DNA of 9,934 nt from DATDDB01 sp036524005 (GTDB taxonomy: Bacteria; Pseudomonadota; Gammaproteobacteria; Burkholderiales; Gallionellaceae). A program made the translations under genes and the position numbers. The number at the start of each line of letters is the position of its first letter. The first letter of the stretch is position 1. Below are positions 1 to 7,762 of the stretch, piece after piece. A model generated the notes under the pieces. It searched no databases. It saw nothing but the letters and a program-made list of their open reading frames with translations, and was not told where the DNA came from. The stretch spans positions 1 to 9,934 of the forward strand of contig DATDDB010000106.1 in NCBI GenBank assembly GCA_036524005.1, in the 5' to 3' direction.

Positions 1-1
1 C

Positions 2-1033
2 CAGGACCTGCCGGGACGGCTGGAAGCCTATCGCGTGGCGCAGGTGCGCGCGCGCGTGGACGGCATCGTGGAAAAGCGCCTGTTCACCGAGGGCAGCGAG
101 GTGAAGGCGGGCGCCACCCTGTTCCAGATAGACCCGCGCAGCTACCGCGCCGCCTATGCCGCGGCAAGGGCCGATGCGGAAGTCGCGCGGCAGACGCAGG
201 ACCGATACCGCCAGTTGCTCGAAGTGAAGGCGGTCAGCCAGCAGGATTACGACCTCGCCGTGGCCAAACTCAGGCAGGCCGAGGCCGTGCTGGCCCGAGC
301 ACAGCTCGATCTGGAGAACACCAGGGTGCCCGCGCCCATCTCCGGGCGCATCGGGCGCGAACTGGCCACGGTGGGCGCGCTGGTGGGACATGGCGAGGCG
401 ACCAACCTCGCGCTCATCGAGCAGATCGATCCGATCTACGCCAACTTCACCCAGGCGGGCGCGGACGAGATGCGCCTGAAAAAAGCCATCGCCGATGGCC
501 GGCTCAAGCGCAATGCCGCGGCATCGGTCGAGCTGGTGCTGGAAGACGGCAGCATCTATCCGGAAAAGGGCAAGCTGCTGTTTTCCGACCAGGTGGTCGA
601 TCCCGCCACAGGCAGTATTGCGATTCGCGCCGTTTTTCCCAACGCCAGGCATGATCTCTTGCCAGGCATGTTCGCCACCATCCGCTTTTCCGGGGTGAGC
701 GCGGACCATGTCATCAAGCTGCCGCAGCGCGCGGTGATGGTGGGGCCGCAGGGGCAATTTGTCTACGTGGTGGATGCCGATGGCAAGGTGTCGGTGCGCC
801 CGGTGAAGACCGGCGCCATGGCCGGGCCCGATTTCGTCGTTGAAGACGGCGTGCAGGTGGGCGAACAGGTCATCGTGGACGGCCTGCAGAAAACCCGCCC
901 CGGAGGAACCGTGAAGCCCGTTCCGCTGGAGCCGCCCGTTTCCCAGGATAACGCCGCGCCAGGCAATGCGCCTGACCGCAAGGATGTTCCCGCCGGGGGA
1001 GCAGGCACTCCCGCCAAGAAGCAGGGGGCATAG
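2..1033 (+). CDS. RND efflux periplasmic adaptor (membrane fusion protein), 5' partial
   Basis: This is the periplasmic adaptor (AcrA/MexA type, HlyD-like) that links an inner-membrane RND pump to an outer-membrane channel. The reading frame is open from base 2, so the N-terminus with its signal or lipoprotein sequence lies outside the window; the GTG at 35 is internal. The visible 343 residues show the family order: first half of the lipoyl/barrel-sandwich domain (RARVDGIV at about 16-23, FQIDP at 41-45), a coiled-coil helical hairpin (about 47-104), the second lipoyl half (TRVPAPISGRIG), a beta-barrel, and a membrane-proximal domain containing LPQRAVMVGPQGQFVYVV. A Pro/Ala/Lys-rich tail of about 35 residues ends the protein. 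The stop codon overlaps the start of the pump gene by one base. Substrate cannot be read from this sequence. Family assignment is secure. Confidence 0.96.
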   Translation, partial: QDLPGRLEAYRVAQVRARVDGIVEKRLFTEGSEVKAGATLFQIDPRSYRAAYAAARADAEVARQTQDRYRQLLEVKAVSQQDYDLAVAKLRQAEAVLARAQLDLENTRVPAPISGRIGRELATVGALVGHGEATNLALIEQIDPIYANFTQAGADEMRLKKAIADGRLKRNAAASVELVLEDGSIYPEKGKLLFSDQVVDPATGSIAIRAVFPNARHDLLPGMFATIRFSGVSADHVIKLPQRAVMVGPQGQFVYVVDADGKVSVRPVKTGAMAGPDFVVEDGVQVGEQVIVDGLQKTRPGGTVKPVPLEPPVSQDNAAPGNAPDRKDVPAGGAGTPAKKQGA

Positions 1034-4000
1034 TGCTTTCCAAATTCTTCATTGACCGGCCCATCTTCGCATGGGTGATCGCCCTGCTCATTTTGCTGGC
1101 GGGCGGGCTTTCCCTGAACAAGCTGCCGATCTCCGCCTACCCGGCGGTGGCGCCGCCGCAGATCTCGGTCAATATCAGCTACCCCGGCGCCTCGGCCAAG
1201 GTGGTGGAAGATGCGGCCGTGATCCTGGTCGAGCAGCAGCTCAACGGCATCGAGCACCTGCTGTACATGGAATCGGCCTCCGAAGTGGGGCGCGGCACCA
1301 TCACGCTCACCTTCGAGGCGGGCACCAACCTGGACGTGGCCTCGGTCGAGGCGCAGAACCGCATCAAGCGCACCGAGCCGCGCCTGCCCATAGAAGTGCA
1401 GCGCGCGGGCGTCACGGTGATGAAGTCGGCGCGCAACTACCTGATGTTCGTGTCGCTGATCTCGCCCGACAAGAGCCTGGATAGCGTGGCACTGGGCAGC
1501 TATGCCGCCACCAACGTGCTCGACCACATCCTGCGCGTGCCCGGCGTGGGCGAGGCGCTGCTGTTCGGCACCGAATATTCCATGCGCATCTGGCTCAAGG
1601 CCGACCGCCTGTACGCCTATAACCTCACGCCCGGCGACATCGCCAAGGCGGTGAACGCGCAGAATGCGCAGCTTGCCATGGGCGAGCTGGGCCAGCTCCC
1701 GGCCGCACCCGGCCAGCAGCTCAACGCGGTGATCGTCAGCCGCGGCAAGCTGCTCACCGCCGAGCAGTTCGGCAACATCGTGGTGCGCGCCAATCCGGAC
1801 GGTTCCAACATCCGCCTGCGGGACGTGGCGCGCGTGGAGCTGGGCGCGGACGATTATTCCATCTCGACGCGCGTGGACGCGCAGCCCTCATCTTCGATTG
1901 CGGTGCGCCTCTCGCCCAATGCCAATGCGCTGCAGACCGCCACCGCGATCAAGGCCAAGATGGCGGAGTTGTCGCGCAACTTCCCCAAGGGCATCGCCTG
2001 GGTCATTCCCTACGACACCTCCAAGTTCATCGACGTATCCATCCATGAAGTGGTGGTCACGCTGCTGATCGCGCTGACGCTGGTGTTCCTGGTGATGTAT
2101 TTGTTCCTGGGCAGCCTGCGCGCCACCTTCATCCCGGCCATTGTGGTGCCGGTGGCGCTGACCGGTGCCACGGTGGGGCTGTATTTCCTGGGCTACACCA
2201 TCAACATCCTCACCATGTTCGCCATGGTGCTCGCCATCGGCATCGTGGTGGACGATGCCATCGTGGTGGTGGAGAACGTCGAGCGCATCATGGTGGAGGA
2301 AGGTCTGCCGCCACGCGAGGCCACGCGCAAGGCCATGGGCCAGATCTTCAACGCCATCATCGCCATCAGCGTGGTGCTCTCCGCCGTGTTCATCCCCATG
2401 ATCTTCTTCGGCGGCTCGGTGGGCGTGATCTACCGCCAGTTCGCGGTCACGCTGCTGCTGACCATGGTGTTCTCGGTGCTGATGGCGGTCACGCTCACTC
2501 CGGCGCTGTGCGCATCGCTGCTGCGTCCGATTCGGGAGGGCGCGCACCAGAAGGGATTTTTCGGCTGGTTCAACCGCACCTTCAAGCGTTCCACCGTGCT
2601 CTACCAGCACGGCGTGGGCAAGGCGCTGAAATGGACCTTCCAGTCGCTTGCAATATACGGCGTGATCGTCGTTGCCATGGTGGCGATGCTGAAGTTCCTG
2701 CCGACCGGATTTTTGCCGGAAGAAGACCAGGGCTATTTCATCAGTGTGGTGCAGTTGCCGCCCGGCGCATCTGCCGAGCGCACCAAGGCGGTGCTCTCCG
2801 AAGTGGAACAGTACTACCTCAAGCAGCCGGAAGTGGAGCATGTGGTAGGCGTGCTGGGATTCTCGTTTTTCGGGCGCGGCCAGAACGCGGCCATCACCTT
2901 CATCGCGCTCAAGCACTGGGACGAGCGCAGCAAGCCGGGCAGCGATGCCAGCTCGGTGGTGCGGCGCGCCTTCGGGGCGATGATGCGCATCAAACAGGCG
3001 TTCATCTTCCCCACCAACGTTCCGCCCATACCCGAACTGGGCGCCTTGGGCGGCTTCGACTTCCGCCTGCAGGATCGTTCCGGCGCGGGGCGCGAGAAAC
3101 TGCTGGAGGTGCGCAACCAGCTGCTGGGCGGGACTGCAGGCAATCCCAACCTGGCCGGCGTGCGCCCGCAGGGACAGGAGCCCGCGCCCCAGATCATGCT
3201 GGACGTGAACCAGCTCAAGGCGCAGGCGCTGGGCATAGACCTGGGCGACCTCAATGACACGCTGCAGTCCGCGCTGGGCACCAGCTACATCAACGACTTC
3301 GTGCGCCAGGGGCGCGTGCTGCGCGTTCAGATGCAGGCCGAGCCCGCCACGCGCGCGACCATCGCGCAGATACTGCGCCTGCCGGTGCGCAACAAGCAGG
3401 GCGGCATGGTGCCGCTGTCCGAATTCTGCACCGCGCGCTGGGCCGTGTCCCTGCCCAAGCTCGACCGTTACAACGGCATGCCGTCCATGCAGATCGCGGG
3501 CAACCCTTCACCCGGCCATAGCACCGGGCAGGCGATGATTGCCATGGAAGAGGTCGCGTCCAAGCTGCCAACCGGCTTCGGCTTCGAATGGTCCGGCATC
3601 TCGGCCGAAGAGCGGCTTTCCGGCAACCAGGCGCTGATGCTGTTCCTGCTCTCGGTGATCATCGTGTTCCTGGCGCTTTCGGCGCTGTACGAAAGCTGGT
3701 CCATTCCGTTCGCCGTGCTGCTGGTGGTGCCTATCGGCGTGCTGGGCGCGCTGCTGGCGGTGTCGGGTCGCAACGGGTTCTATGACGTATTTGCCCCGAG
3801 CGCGCTGCACCTGTCGAACGACGTGTACTTCAAGGTGGGCCTGATCGTCATCATCGGCCTGGCCGCGAAGAACGCCATTTTGATCATCGAATTCGCGCGC
3901 GAGATGCAGCATGCAGGGCACGGCCTGATCGAGGCCACCATCGAGGCCTGCCGCCTGCGGCTGCGCCCGATCCTGATGACCTCCATCGCCTTCATGTTCG

Positions 4001-4215
4001 GCGTGCTGCCGCTGGCCATATCCAGCGGTGCGGGCGCCAACAGCCGTCATGCGCTGGGCACCGGTGTGATGGGCGGCATGCTCGCGGCAACGGCTATCGC
4101 CATCTTCCTGATCCCGGTGTTTTTCGTCGCGGTGCGGCGTGTGTTCCCCAGCACGCACAAGGGCAATGGTCACGCCACGAATGGGCAGAATGATGAGGAG
4201 AATAATCATGTTTAA
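1033..4215 (+). CDS. RND multidrug efflux pump, inner-membrane permease (HAE1/AcrB family)
   Basis: This is a proton-driven inner-membrane transporter of the HAE1 (AcrB/MexB) type. At 1060 residues it is full length for the family. It opens with the typical MLSKFFIDRPIFAWV and TM1 (about 9-28), then a large periplasmic domain, TM2-TM7 from about 338, a second periplasmic domain, and TM8-TM12 from about 867. The proton-relay residues are present: D407 and D408 in IVVDDAIVVVEN (TM4), K946 in LAAKNAILIIEFA (TM10), and arginines in RLRLRPILMTS (TM11). The switch-loop region reads GFSFFGRGQNAA. The start is a GTG overlapping the adaptor stop (TAGTG), with AGGGGG at 1023-1028, which suggests translational coupling. 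The 3' end overlaps the channel gene by 8 nt. The residues seen argue for an active pump; substrate range is unknown. Confidence 0.98.
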   Translation: MLSKFFIDRPIFAWVIALLILLAGGLSLNKLPISAYPAVAPPQISVNISYPGASAKVVEDAAVILVEQQLNGIEHLLYMESASEVGRGTITLTFEAGTNLDVASVEAQNRIKRTEPRLPIEVQRAGVTVMKSARNYLMFVSLISPDKSLDSVALGSYAATNVLDHILRVPGVGEALLFGTEYSMRIWLKADRLYAYNLTPGDIAKAVNAQNAQLAMGELGQLPAAPGQQLNAVIVSRGKLLTAEQFGNIVVRANPDGSNIRLRDVARVELGADDYSISTRVDAQPSSSIAVRLSPNANALQTATAIKAKMAELSRNFPKGIAWVIPYDTSKFIDVSIHEVVVTLLIALTLVFLVMYLFLGSLRATFIPAIVVPVALTGATVGLYFLGYTINILTMFAMVLAIGIVVDDAIVVVENVERIMVEEGLPPREATRKAMGQIFNAIIAISVVLSAVFIPMIFFGGSVGVIYRQFAVTLLLTMVFSVLMAVTLTPALCASLLRPIREGAHQKGFFGWFNRTFKRSTVLYQHGVGKALKWTFQSLAIYGVIVVAMVAMLKFLPTGFLPEEDQGYFISVVQLPPGASAERTKAVLSEVEQYYLKQPEVEHVVGVLGFSFFGRGQNAAITFIALKHWDERSKPGSDASSVVRRAFGAMMRIKQAFIFPTNVPPIPELGALGGFDFRLQDRSGAGREKLLEVRNQLLGGTAGNPNLAGVRPQGQEPAPQIMLDVNQLKAQALGIDLGDLNDTLQSALGTSYINDFVRQGRVLRVQMQAEPATRATIAQILRLPVRNKQGGMVPLSEFCTARWAVSLPKLDRYNGMPSMQIAGNPSPGHSTGQAMIAMEEVASKLPTGFGFEWSGISAEERLSGNQALMLFLLSVIIVFLALSALYESWSIPFAVLLVVPIGVLGALLAVSGRNGFYDVFAPSALHLSNDVYFKVGLIVIIGLAAKNAILIIEFAREMQHAGHGLIEATIEACRLRLRPILMTSIAFMFGVLPLAISSGAGANSRHALGTGVMGGMLAATAIAIFLIPVFFVAVRRVFPSTHKGNGHATNGQNDEENNHV

Positions 4216-5746
4216 ACCTGCGCACTCTGCGGCACTGGTCGCGGCGGGCCTGCTGGCCGCTTGCGCTGCCGGGCCGGACTACGAGCGGCCCAGGATGGAC
4301 ATGCCACAGGAGTGGCAAAATTCCGATCAAGGCGCTAAACCCCCGGCGGCCAGGGATACAGGCAAGCCCGCGGGCGCGCAGCTGCCGGTGAAAAAAACCG
4401 GCGATGCGGGCGAGAAATGGTGGACGCTGTATTCCGACCCGGTGCTGAACAGGCTGGAGGATGAAGCCTTTGCGCATAACAACAGCGTGCAAGTGGCCGT
4501 GGCCAGCGTGCTGCTGGCGCGCGCCCAGCTGGGCTATACCGAAGGCGGGCAGTATCCCAGCGTCACCGCCAACGCGCGCGAGAGCCGCACCAAGGTCAGC
4601 TCGGTCGGCACCGTGCCGCTGCCCGCGGGCTACAAAACCACGCAGAACCTGTCGCACCTCAGCCTGGACGCAAGCTGGGAGCTGGACCTGTGGGGCAAGT
4701 ACCGGCGCGCCTCGGAAGCGGCGCGCGCCAGCCTGCTCTCCGCCGAGGCAGCGCGCGATGCCGCCTACCTCTCGCTCTCCGCACAGGTGGCGCAGCAATA
4801 CTTTGCGCTACTCGCCTTCGATGCTCAGGAAGCCCTGCTCAAGCGCGCGCAGGCGGGCCGCCAGGAGATGATCGCGCTGGACCGGAAGAAGGTCGAAGTC
4901 GGCGTCATGTCCGAATATGACCTGCACCAGGCCGAGGCCGACGAGGCCTCCATCCGCTCGCAGCTGGCATCGCTTTCCCAGGCGCGCGACAGGCAGGAAG
5001 CCGCGCTTGCCGTGCTGCTGGGCCGCCCTGCGCGCGACATCATGAACGGCACGGTGGAGCGCGGCGCGCCGCAGCTTGCCAGCGTGTGGGTGCCGGAAGG
5101 CCTGCCTTCCGACCTGTTGCTGCGCCGTCCCGATGTGCGCGCGGCCGAGATGAACCTGGTGTCGCTCAATGCGCAGATCGGTGTGGCGCGCGCGCAATAT
5201 TTCCCCAGCCTCACGCTCACCGGCTATCTGGGCAAGGAAAGCGCATCGTTCTCCAAGCTGTTCACCAATCCGGCCAACATCTTCCAGTTTGCCGGCAGCA
5301 TCAGCGAGCCGATCTTCAACGCTGGGCGCACCGGCTACCTGGTGGATAGCGCCACGGCCAACCGCGATGCCGCGCTGGCGCAGTACAAGTTGGCTGTGGC
5401 CAATGCTTTTGCCGATCTGCGCAATGCGCTCTCGGCGCAGGACTACTCGCGCCAGATCTATGACGCCGAGACCGCGCGCAGCAAGGCGCTGTCCGAGGCT
5501 ACGCGCCAGGCAGAAGTGCGCTACAAGGTCGGCGTTTCCAGCCGCCTGGAAGTGCTGGATGTGGAGAAGAATTACCTGCAGGCCGATCTCAACCGCATCG
5601 AAGCCGAGCGCGCGCAGCGCTCCGCGGTGGCCGATCTGTTCAAGGCATTGGGCGGCGGCTGGAAGGCCGATGCGGGCACGCAACCCGCAGCCGCTTCCAG
5701 CGTGGCGGCGGCCAGTGCGCCCAAGGCAGAACAGCAGAAGAAATAG
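4208..5746 (+). CDS. Outer-membrane efflux channel lipoprotein (NodT/OprM family)
   Basis: This is the TolC-like outer-membrane exit duct of the tripartite pump. I chose ATG 4208 rather than the in-frame ATG 4139 because GAGGAG sits 7 nt upstream (4195-4200) and because the protein then begins with a lipoprotein signal: MFKPAH, a hydrophobic stretch, and lipobox L16-A-A-C19. GPDYERP follows, as is usual in NodT-type channels. The protein has 512 residues, a little long. The excess is a Lys/Pro/Ala-rich linker (about residues 38-63) before WWTLYSDPVLN and an Ala-rich tail. Two outer-membrane efflux protein repeats follow, with the typical LLLRRPDVRAAEMNL and ISEPIFNAGR motifs. The gene overlaps the pump gene by 8 nt and is the last gene of the operon. 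Confidence 0.97.
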   Translation: MFKPAHSAALVAAGLLAACAAGPDYERPRMDMPQEWQNSDQGAKPPAARDTGKPAGAQLPVKKTGDAGEKWWTLYSDPVLNRLEDEAFAHNNSVQVAVASVLLARAQLGYTEGGQYPSVTANARESRTKVSSVGTVPLPAGYKTTQNLSHLSLDASWELDLWGKYRRASEAARASLLSAEAARDAAYLSLSAQVAQQYFALLAFDAQEALLKRAQAGRQEMIALDRKKVEVGVMSEYDLHQAEADEASIRSQLASLSQARDRQEAALAVLLGRPARDIMNGTVERGAPQLASVWVPEGLPSDLLLRRPDVRAAEMNLVSLNAQIGVARAQYFPSLTLTGYLGKESASFSKLFTNPANIFQFAGSISEPIFNAGRTGYLVDSATANRDAALAQYKLAVANAFADLRNALSAQDYSRQIYDAETARSKALSEATRQAEVRYKVGVSSRLEVLDVEKNYLQADLNRIEAERAQRSAVADLFKALGGGWKADAGTQPAAASSVAAASAPKAEQQKK

Positions 5747-5767
5747 CGGCAGCGCTAAATGAATGAT

Positions 5768-5791
5768 CCGCGCACCCGGCTGGGTGCGCGG
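5768..5791. terminator. Hairpin between convergent genes, possible bidirectional terminator
   Basis: This is a perfect 10-bp GC-rich inverted repeat: arm CCGCGCACCC at 5768-5777, loop GGCT, and arm GGGTGCGCGG at 5782-5791. It lies 21 nt past the channel stop codon and 14 nt past the end of the minus-strand gene at 5806, where a shared terminator is expected. The plus-strand side is followed by CTAAAACC with no T-run. The minus-strand side is followed by ATCATTCATTT, which is moderately T-rich. Intrinsic termination is therefore more convincing for the minus-strand gene than for the efflux operon. Confidence 0.6.
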
Positions 5792-5805
5792 CTAAAACCA
5801 GCGGT

Positions 5806-6222
5806 TCAGCGTCCGCGCGGACCCATTCCGCCACCGCCCGGCCCCATCCCGCCTCCGGGCCCCATCATCCCGCCGCCCCCAGGACCCATGCCGCCTCCGG
5901 GCCCCATCATGCCGCCTCTTGCCGGCGGCTCATCGGGCAGCTTCAAGCCGCGCTCCTTGGCGCGCTGCTGCATTTGCTCGTGGTGCTCCTTGCGGATCTT
6001 GTCGCGTTCTTCTTCGGTCTTGGCCGCGCGCATTTTTGCGTGAAACTCCTGGCGCTCCTTGCGCGTCATCATCTGGCTGCCGTAGATCGGCTCATCCGCG
6101 CGCTGTTGCGCCTGATCCCTGGTTTGATCCCGGTCCTTGCTCTGTTTTGGCTCCTCGGCCAGCGCAACGCCGCCAGCCAAGGTAACGGCGGCAAGCGCGG
6201 AAATCAGCGGAAGTTTGTTCAT
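5806..6222 (-). CDS. Exported protein with charged helical middle and Gly/Met/Pro repeat tail, unknown function
   Basis: I do not recognise a named family. The start at 6222 is supported by AAGGAG (6232-6237) 9 nt upstream; an in-frame ATG further out (6276) lacks this. The 138-residue product begins MNKLPLISALAAVTLAGG and has a signal-peptidase site at ALA|EE (after residue 22), so it should be periplasmic or secreted. Residues 24-45 are Lys/Asp/Gln-rich. Residues 46-92 contain IYGSQMMT and a strongly charged, probably helical segment (about 54-92) rich in Glu, Lys, Arg and Gln. After LPDEPPARG the tail (103-138) is built only from Gly, Met, Pro and terminal Arg, with a 14-residue unit repeated twice. 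I recall similar unnamed beta-proteobacterial proteins with an IYGSQ-MT start and a helical middle. The helical part loosely resembles small periplasmic chaperones such as Spy/CpxP, but no LTxxQ motif is present. Confidence 0.85.
   Translation of the reverse strand: MNKLPLISALAAVTLAGGVALAEEPKQSKDRDQTRDQAQQRADEPIYGSQMMTRKERQEFHAKMRAAKTEEERDKIRKEHHEQMQQRAKERGLKLPDEPPARGGMMGPGGGMGPGGGGMMGPGGGMGPGGGGMGPRGR
5822..5926 (-). repeat. Tandem repeat encoding the Gly/Met/Pro tail (42-bp unit)
   Basis: Two adjacent 42-bp units (5843-5884 and 5885-5926) share CCCAT-CCGCCTCCGGGCCCC. A shorter related half-unit lies at 5822-5842. On the coding (minus) strand each full unit encodes MMGPGGGMGPGGGG. The second copy decays at its plus-strand right end, where the code passes into PPARGG. 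The unit length is a multiple of three, so copy-number changes would keep frame. Confidence 0.8.
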
Positions 6223-6261
6223 GATCGTCTGCTCCTTATCAAGATGGACTGTTGCCCTTGA

Positions 6262-6277
6262 ATTGCACTTGTGCAAT
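6262..6277. promoter_or_regulatory. Operator-like palindrome upstream of the exported repeat protein
   Basis: ATTGCAC (6262-6268), a TT spacer, and GTGCAAT (6271-6277) form a perfect 7-bp inverted repeat about 40 nt upstream of the start codon at 6222. The size and place suit a dimeric repressor or activator site, or a site overlapping the promoter. I could not identify a clear -35/-10 pair here, so the promoter itself is not called, and the binding protein is unknown. Confidence 0.35.
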
Positions 6278-6349
6278 CCGTGCAGCGGCCTAACCTGTTA
6301 ATGGGTTGGCCTCCCTTGGATGGCGCGTCTGAAAATTATGTGCAGCGTG

Positions 6350-6430
6350 GCCGGAGCTAACCGGCAGGGGCATGCCAGCGCCAGTGGCATGTGCGAATAT
6401 CCTACGCTTGGCGCGGGCGGGTTACAAGCG
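6350..6430. other. Intergenic segment with three short inverted repeats
   Basis: The 253-bp gap at 6223-6475 holds no credible gene. Its middle carries three short inverted repeats: GCCGG/CCGGC (6350-6354 and 6361-6365), CATGCCA/TGGCATG (6371-6377 and 6385-6391), and CGCTTG/CAAGCG (6405-6410 and 6425-6430). They lie just downstream of the minus-strand deaminase gene, so termination or mRNA 3'-end stabilisation is the simplest reading. None is followed by a clear T-run in the minus direction. Confidence 0.3.
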
Positions 6431-6475
6431 AAAGCAAAAGGCGAGGTTGACAGCAGGGTTTTGCGGGCGAAGCAC

Positions 6476-7708
6476 TCATGCCGGGCGGAACTGCTTGGCC
6501 AGTTTCAGCCCCTGTCCCTGGTAGTTGGAATTCACGTCCTGCCCATATAGCAGCTCAGGCTTGGCTGCCATGCGCTCGTAGCGCAGCCAGCCCACGGTCT
6601 GGCCGTGCTCCAGCAGGAAGGGCACCTCGTGCGAGCGCACTTCCAGTACGCCGCGGCTGCTGCCCGCCTTGTTGCGGCTGGCATCCCAGCCGAAGCCGGG
6701 ATCGAAGAAGCCGGCGTAGTGCACGCGGAACTCGCCCGCGCGCGTGTCGTAGGGCATCATCTCGGCGGCATATTCCGGCGGCACCGCGATCGCTTCCTTG
6801 GTCATCAGGATGTAGAACTCGTCCGGGTCGAGGATCAGCGAAGAAGTCTTGCGGAAGCGGATGGGGTCCCAGAAATCCAGCGGGTCGTAATCGCGCCGCT
6901 CCAGGTCGATGCGCGTCACGTGCTTCTTGGCGCGGTAGCCGATGATGGCGCCATCCCCGCCCGCCCCGCGCAAATCCACGGTGAAGGGCAGCACGCCTGC
7001 CTTGCCCGACCACACCGTGTTGCCGCTGTCGCTGAAATTCACGATCTGCCCCTGCGCCAGCAACTGCTCCCAATCCTGGGCGGTGATGGCCTCCGGTTCG
7101 CGCCCGTGCGTGCGGCGGAAGCGCAATTGATTGAGGCGCGTGCCGGTCTTCACCACCACGCTGAAGCTGCGCGGCGCCACCTCGATGAACAGCTCGCCGC
7201 TGTGGCCCTCGGGCAGCTCGTCGAAGCTGGTGGCGCCGTCGGCGATCAGGCGGGTGAGGATGTCCAGCCTGCCGGTGGAACTCTTCGGGTTGGCGAAGGC
7301 CGCCACATCGCTTTTCAGCTGAATCGCCTCCATCAGCGGGATGACGTACACGCGGCCCTTTTCCAGCACCGCGCCGTGGCGCAGGTCAATCTTGAACGCG
7401 TCGAACTGCTCGTCGAGCTGCGCAAGTTTTTCCAGCACCTTCATGCCGCGCCCCGGCAGGAAGCTGGTGTCTATGGGATAGGCATAGTCGCCCAGGCGCA
7501 GGTCTATGCTCGCCGGCTGCACCTGGTCGGCCTCGATAGGCGCGAGCACCGTCTTGATTTCGCCGTGGGCCAGCATCTCGCGGATTTTCTGGCTGGGCAG
7601 AATGCCGGTGTATTCGCTCCCGCGCCCAGATGCCCCCGGCAGGGTGGAACTATTGGTTTTTGCGATTACTTCACTCATAGAATCGGCACTCATCGAATCG
7701 GCACTCAT
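6476..7708 (-). CDS. dcd: 2'-deoxycytidine 5'-triphosphate deaminase family protein, long two-domain form
   Basis: This enzyme family turns dCTP into dUTP (and ammonia) in the cytosol, supplying the dUTP-to-dTMP route. The product is 410 residues from ATG 7708, about twice the usual Dcd length, and it appears to hold two dUTPase-fold halves. Visible motifs: TGILPSQKI (34-42), QPASIDLRLG (64-73), PKSSTGRLD (141-149) and GHSGELFIEV (168-177) in the first half; FDPGFG (335-340), GVLEVRS (353-359, with E356 the likely catalytic Glu equivalent) and a C-terminal YGQDVNSNYQGQGLKL in the second. The Ser-Ser-x-x-Arg signature is clear only in the first half and Asp-Pro-Gly only in the second. The start is uncertain: in-frame ATGs at 7708, 7693 and 7678 all lack a good ribosome site. 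A still longer start at 7831 lies upstream of the likely promoter and is disfavoured. dCTP deamination is inferred from family. Confidence 0.9.
   Translation of the reverse strand: MSADSMSADSMSEVIAKTNSSTLPGASGRGSEYTGILPSQKIREMLAHGEIKTVLAPIEADQVQPASIDLRLGDYAYPIDTSFLPGRGMKVLEKLAQLDEQFDAFKIDLRHGAVLEKGRVYVIPLMEAIQLKSDVAAFANPKSSTGRLDILTRLIADGATSFDELPEGHSGELFIEVAPRSFSVVVKTGTRLNQLRFRRTHGREPEAITAQDWEQLLAQGQIVNFSDSGNTVWSGKAGVLPFTVDLRGAGGDGAIIGYRAKKHVTRIDLERRDYDPLDFWDPIRFRKTSSLILDPDEFYILMTKEAIAVPPEYAAEMMPYDTRAGEFRVHYAGFFDPGFGWDASRNKAGSSRGVLEVRSHEVPFLLEHGQTVGWLRYERMAAKPELLYGQDVNSNYQGQGLKLAKQFRPA
7672..7708 (-). repeat. 15-bp tandem repeat carrying three in-frame ATGs at the deaminase start
   Basis: The plus strand reads CACTCAT-AGAATCGG, CACTCAT-CGAATCGG, CACTCAT: two full 15-bp copies and a partial third, with one mismatch. 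Read on the minus strand, each CACTCAT supplies an ATG followed by AGTG, giving possible starts at 7708, 7693 and 7678 and the peptide MSADSMSADSMSEV. The repeat is in frame, so copy changes would alter only the N-terminus. Confidence 0.85.
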
Positions 7709-7762
7709 GGCACTGTTGCGTTCTGAGACCGGTGCGCCCTTGAAACGGGCTAAACAGCCCAC

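Noticed and set aside
1888..2916. Long minus-strand open frame, His/Asp-rich, inside the RND pump gene
   Set aside because: It is antisense to a strongly conserved coding region; the His/Gln/Arg-rich composition is the usual shadow of GC-rich coding DNA.
4139..4207. Upstream extension of the outer-membrane channel gene
   Set aside because: It would bury the lipoprotein signal internally; ATG 4208 has a strong ribosome site and a proper lipobox.
4808..5683. Minus-strand open frame of about 290 codons opposite the channel gene
   Set aside because: It lies fully within a well-supported gene, with no ribosome site or family likeness.
2..5746. Idea that the efflux operon is a novel system
   Set aside because: All three parts show standard family architecture and intact motifs; nothing unusual beyond a longer linker in the channel protein.
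6447..6452. TTGACA resembling a plus-strand -35 box
   Set aside because: No -10 at a proper distance, and it would drive transcription antisense to the deaminase gene.
6605..7726. Plus-strand open frame of 373 codons opposite the deaminase gene
   Set aside because: The minus-strand protein carries recognisable enzyme motifs throughout; the plus frame shows only low-complexity shadow composition.
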